Both the position numbers and the translations under genes were made by a program. From Verrucomicrobiota bacterium (lineage in GTDB: Bacteria; Verrucomicrobiota; Verrucomicrobiia; Limisphaerales; UBA9464), in contig JAFLEF010000051.1 in assembly GCA_017309115.1 (NCBI GenBank), forward strand, positions 1 to 55,608: DNA of 55,608 bases, written 5' to 3'. This document shows positions 52,792 through 55,608 of this stretch, one piece after another; position 1 is the first letter of the stretch; the number at the start of each line of letters is the position of its first letter. The notes beneath the pieces are model-generated. The model saw only the letters and a list, made by a program, of their open reading frames with translations, did not search any database and was not told where the DNA came from.

Positions 52792-53302
52792 CTTAAAATA
52801 ACTGCCGTGTCCGGTTAAATTGCCCTGCGATACCGATCTGATTTTACTACTAATTAGAACAATGAGTTGCCCTGCCTGATAACCTGCTGCGGGCGGCGCT
52901 CGCTACGTTTTTATGGGTGGCGATCAATGGTAATCTTTCCGGGAACGGCCTGAATTTGTGCTGGGTGTTTGCCGCGCGCGACACCCAGTTGAAGCTGGCC
53001 CCTGTCGAAGCGGTGGGAGAAGCGCGGAAATGTCACCTTGACAGTCTGGGAATTGAGCAGTTTTGCAAAGTTTTTTGGGGTGCAGGCCTCGTTCCGTGGG
53101 GGTGACAGCTGGAAGCAAGGCGAATGCCCTCCCGGCGAGACCGATCGCGGCCCGGCCGCGCCGATCACCGAGAAAAGTACATTGATTACTTGCCGCATTA
53201 GGCAGCAGTCTATCGGGACTGTTGAACGAGGAGCAACGACATATTTCCGGCCACCGAAATATGAGTTGCTGTGAAAACAGGCCTAATACAAACATTGATG
53301 CC
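52792..53302. other. Long intergenic region between the RND operon and the dipeptidase
   Basis: A 511-bp divergent gap. The first 100 bp next to the RND adaptor are AT-rich and contain an 8-bp palindrome CTAATTAG (52850-52857), a possible repressor site for the pump. No regulator gene is adjacent. The middle shows a weak TTGACA box near 53037 without a good -10 and a short TGCC/GGCA inverted repeat (53191-53204). The last 75 bp contain a long hairpin described separately. Open frames here look non-coding. Confidence 0.45.
53232..53270 (+). promoter_or_regulatory. Long inverted repeat upstream of the dipeptidase
   Basis: AGCAAC (53232-53237) plus CATATTTC (53240-53247) pair with GAAATATG (53256-53263) plus GTTGCT (53265-53270), with two bases against one between the pairs and an eight-base GC-rich loop. 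The 14 paired bases, about 30 bp before the ATG, could be an operator or a 5' leader hairpin that affects translation. Confidence 0.5.
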
Positions 53303-54679
53303 ATGACACCGGACGCCATCCTCCAGTACCTGACCACTCACGAAGAGCGCTTTATCGAAGAGCTCTTTGAGTATACTCGCATTCCGAGCATCAGTGCTCA
53401 ATCAGACCACGCGGAGGACATGGAAAAATGCGCCAAGTGGTTAGTCGGTCGGTGCGTCAAGGCGGGCCTAACGGCCGAGGTGCGAAAGACCTCCGGTTGT
53501 CCCGTGGTACTCGCCAAAACGCCGAACCCGAATCCCAAAAAGCCGACCTTCATGGTGTACGGGCACTACGACGTGCAGCCGCCGGATCCCCTGGAACTCT
53601 GGACCTCGCCGCCGTTTGAGCCGCGCCGGGTCGGCCGCAATGTCTACGCCCGCGGGATCAGCGACAACAAGGGGCAGCATCTGGCCCACATCAACGCCGT
53701 CGAGGCCTGGCTCAAGACGGGCAACGAGTTGCCGTGCAACGTGAATTTTCTGATCGAAGGCGAAGAGGAAGTGGGTTCCAAGGCGCTTTACGAGTTCCTG
53801 CCTCAGAATGCCAAGGAGCTGGCGTGCAAAGCATTGGTGGTTTCGGATACCGAGATCCCCAGCATGAAGCATCCGGCGCTTTGCTACTCGCTGCGGGGCA
53901 TGGCGCCGTTGGAGATTCGCCTGGATGGGCCCGATCGTGATCTGCACTCGGGTCTGTACGGTGGGGCAGTGGACAATCCGGCGATGGTCTTGTGTCAGTT
54001 GCTCGGGCAACTTCGGGACAAGCGCGGTCGGTTCACGATTCCTGGATACTATGACGACGTGGTGAAGCTTTCGGCCTACGAGCGGAAGCAGATGGCCAAG
54101 GTGCCGTTTAACGAGGCGAAGTTTCGTAAGTCGGTGGGTGTGCCGGCGCTGTTTGGCGAGGCGGGTTACACGCCGGATGAGCAGCGCGCGGCGCGGCCCA
54201 CCTTCGAAATCAATGGCCTCACCAGCGGCTACCAGGGGGAAGGTGGCAAAACGATCATTCCTTCCTGGGCCAGCGCCAAGCTCACCATGCGCCTCGTTCC
54301 GAACCAGGATCCGAAAAAGATCATTGCCCTGGTGAAGAAGCACTTGAAGGCCATTTGTCCGCCCACCGTGAAGCTCACCATCACCGAAGGCCAGGGTGGA
54401 GGGCCCTACCTGGTGGATCCCACCGGACCGCTGGCCCAGGCCTGCATGCGGGCGGCCAAAGCGGGCTTCGGCCACGAATGTCTGCTGGCTCGCGGGGGCG
54501 GGAGCATTCCCATCATTGCCGCGTTCAAACAACACCTGAAGGCTGATTCCCTGATGTTGGGTTTGGCGCTGCCAGACGACAACGCGCATTCGCCCGATGA
54601 GAAGTTCTCCCTCGATGCCTACATGGCTGGCATGCGGATGGGAGCGCAGCTGTGGCCGGAATTGGCGGCGGTGGCTTAA
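53303..54679 (+). CDS. M20-family dipeptidase
   Basis: A 458-residue zinc peptidase of the M20/ArgE-CPG2 family. Metal and catalytic residues can be seen: His in VYGHYDVQPPD, Asp in ARGISDNKGQ, Glu-Glu in EGEEEVGS, Asp in VVSDTEIPSM, and a late His in DDNAHSPDEKF. The dimerisation lid domain is in the middle (about 195-350). It is the carnosinase/CNDP-like dipeptidase type and should cleave dipeptides in the cytoplasm. The ATG at 53303 is preferred; the frame is open to 53222 across the upstream hairpin. Confidence 0.92.
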   Translation: MTPDAILQYLTTHEERFIEELFEYTRIPSISAQSDHAEDMEKCAKWLVGRCVKAGLTAEVRKTSGCPVVLAKTPNPNPKKPTFMVYGHYDVQPPDPLELWTSPPFEPRRVGRNVYARGISDNKGQHLAHINAVEAWLKTGNELPCNVNFLIEGEEEVGSKALYEFLPQNAKELACKALVVSDTEIPSMKHPALCYSLRGMAPLEIRLDGPDRDLHSGLYGGAVDNPAMVLCQLLGQLRDKRGRFTIPGYYDDVVKLSAYERKQMAKVPFNEAKFRKSVGVPALFGEAGYTPDEQRAARPTFEINGLTSGYQGEGGKTIIPSWASAKLTMRLVPNQDPKKIIALVKKHLKAICPPTVKLTITEGQGGGPYLVDPTGPLAQACMRAAKAGFGHECLLARGGGSIPIIAAFKQHLKADSLMLGLALPDDNAHSPDEKFSLDAYMAGMRMGAQLWPELAAVA

Positions 54680-54849
54680 CGATCCGATCCAAGGAGGCCT
54701 TTCGATTTCGATTTGCCTCCGGGAAAGGAATCTCGGTGGCGCCTGATCTCCGACCATGGTGATCTTCCCAGATGGCGGTGGCCTGAAGATGCCATCCTGT
54801 TGCCGCTATCCGGTGCTTCCCGAATTCTTGAGTTCTCTCGCCTTTCACC

Positions 54850-55515
54850 ATGAATACTGAACTTGCCGTCGTCCTCGGCCTGTTGATCTCCGCGGTCACG
54901 ATGTTCGTGATCAACAAGCCGAGGATGGACGCGGTCGCCTTGATCATGCTGACGGCGCTTCCATTCACGGGGGTGGTTACCATGGGCGAGACGTTGCAGG
55001 GATTCAGCGATTCCAACATCGTGCTGATTGCCGCCCTGTTCGTCATCGGCGAGGGATTGGTGCGCACAGGGGTGGCCCAGCGGTTGGGTGACTGGCTCGC
55101 GGTCAAGGCCGGTAGCAGCGAGGCTCGCCTGCTCGTTTTGCTGATGTTGGCGGTGGGCACCCTGGGCTCAGTGATGAGTTCGACGGGAGTCATCGCCATC
55201 TTCATTCCGGTCGCCCTGCGCATCGCTCAAGGTACGGGCACGTCGGCCAGTCGTCTGATGATGCCGATGAGTGTCGCGGCGTTGATCAGCGGCATGATGA
55301 CACTGGTGGGGACTGCGCCCAATCTGGTCGTCAATAGCGAGCTCGTGCGTGGAGGAACGGAAGGCTTTCGCTTTTTTAGCTTCACGCCGTTTGGGGTTCC
55401 GATTCTTGCGTGCGGCATTCTGTACATGCTCTTTGCCCGCCGCTGGCTTTCCTCGACTACTGAGGGGGGGGCGCAAGTTGCTTCGACCCCCGCCCCGTGC
55501 ACCACGATTTCCTAA
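54850..55515 (+). pseudogene. SLC13/DASS-type permease, truncated after its N-terminal third
   Basis: Only 221 residues are in frame. They match the start of SLC13-type permeases (YfbS-like, usually about 600 residues with two TrkA-C domains): VVLGLLISAVTMFVINKPRMDAVALIMLTALPFTGVV, LIAALFVIGEGLVRTGVA, STGVIAIFIPVALRIA and GMMTLVGTAPNLVVNSELVR. After ILYMLFARRWL the sequence loses similarity within about 30 bases, next to an eight-G run (55464-55471), and stops at 55515. No following frame resembles the missing TrkA-C part. Either an insertion/deletion boundary lies here or the gene is decayed. It should not work as a transporter in this form. Confidence 0.7.
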
Positions 55516-55533
55516 GGAATTCGCTCAAATCAG

Positions 55534-55608
55534 ATGACTGGGCAGAAACTGGGCAAAGTCTACACCGCCCGCAATGGGTCGGTTTTCGTTCCCGTTTACC
55601 TCGAGAAA
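55534..55608 (+). CDS. Start of an unidentified gene (cut by window end)
   Basis: An ATG at 55534 opens 25 codons to the end of the window (MTGQKLGKVYTARNGSVFVP, then VYLEK). The opening is basic with aromatic strand-like residues and could be the N-terminus of a site-specific integrase arm-binding domain, but 25 residues are too few to be sure. Its position right after a truncated permease makes it a candidate for the gene that interrupted it. No clear ribosome-binding site is present. Confidence 0.25.
   Translation, partial: MTGQKLGKVYTARNGSVFVPVYLEK

Noticed and set aside
52911-53198. Small reverse open frames in the 511-bp gap before the dipeptidase
   Set aside because: No family, no ribosome-binding site, atypical composition and overlapping alternatives in both strands.
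53468-54757. Reverse open frame (about 430 codons) opposite the M20 dipeptidase
   Set aside because: The dipeptidase metal ligands are all in the forward frame. The antisense product is His/Arg/Gln-rich without motif.
55464-55537. Frameshift at the eight-G run as the reason for the short permease
   Set aside because: Removing or adding one G opens frames ending at 55537 or running to the edge, but neither translation resembles the missing part of an SLC13 permease. Kept only as a possibility.

Overview
The window is about 55.6 kb of GC-rich (roughly 60 %) bacterial chromosome. It most probably comes from a member of the Verrucomicrobiota, near the Limisphaerales/Pedosphaera group. This is inferred from gene content. 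There are three 3-keto-disaccharide hydrolase (DUF1080) genes, a very long GreA of the kind known from Chlamydiae and relatives, many secreted proteins with typical verrucomicrobial tails, a pseudopilin with the DUF1559-like layout, an ECF sigma factor with a long C-terminal extension, and many starts without a clear Shine-Dalgarno site. No rRNA, tRNA or CRISPR array was seen.

Layout. 1-126 is the 3' end (domains V and VI) of a group II intron. 233-5500 holds a secreted metallophosphoesterase, an S9 peptidase and a tandem pair of thymidylate-kinase-like proteins, the second with Arg in place of the P-loop Lys. 5486-6575 is a reverse-strand operon with stop/start overlaps: moaC, a small membrane protein and a TfoX-like protein. 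6703-9327 has two overlapping DUF1080 genes and two coiled-coil/membrane proteins, ending in a hairpin-rich spacer and a strong terminator. 9479-15466 is housekeeping: dnaG and rsmB (overlapping), a divergent long greA, and larE. A 92-bp MITE-like inverted repeat follows. 15717-19491 is a likely fructan-use operon: GH32 levanase/inulinase, pseudopilin, PfkB fructokinase.

19516-26260 is a probable compatible-solute locus with divergent arms. The reverse arm has two GT4 glycosyltransferases and a HAD hydrolase. The forward arm has glucosyl-3-phosphoglycerate synthase and a GH13_18 phosphorylase, best read as glucosylglycerate phosphorylase. Together they could make, extend and recycle glucosylglycerate-type solutes. 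26288-31833 holds a VOC protein, a third DUF1080 protein, the NfeD/flotillin (FloA) membrane-microdomain operon, and an alkyltransferase-like protein whose PCHR active site reads PFWR.

32002-40324 contains a 911-residue secreted protein, a PanB-fold protein that lacks the usual metal ligands, and a 1057-residue ECF sigma factor fused through a membrane segment to about 800 residues of carboxypeptidase-regulatory-like domains. A secreted beta-propeller-like protein diverges from this sigma factor. 40616-55608 holds katG, a decayed di-haem peroxidase fragment, a secreted phosphatase, several envelope proteins, an RND efflux pump with its adaptor, an M20 dipeptidase preceded by a long hairpin, and an SLC13-type permease that stops after about 220 residues.

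The most unusual items are the sigma-factor fusion, the PanB-like protein without metal ligands, the kinase pair, the glucosylglycerate locus, and the alkyltransferase-like protein.
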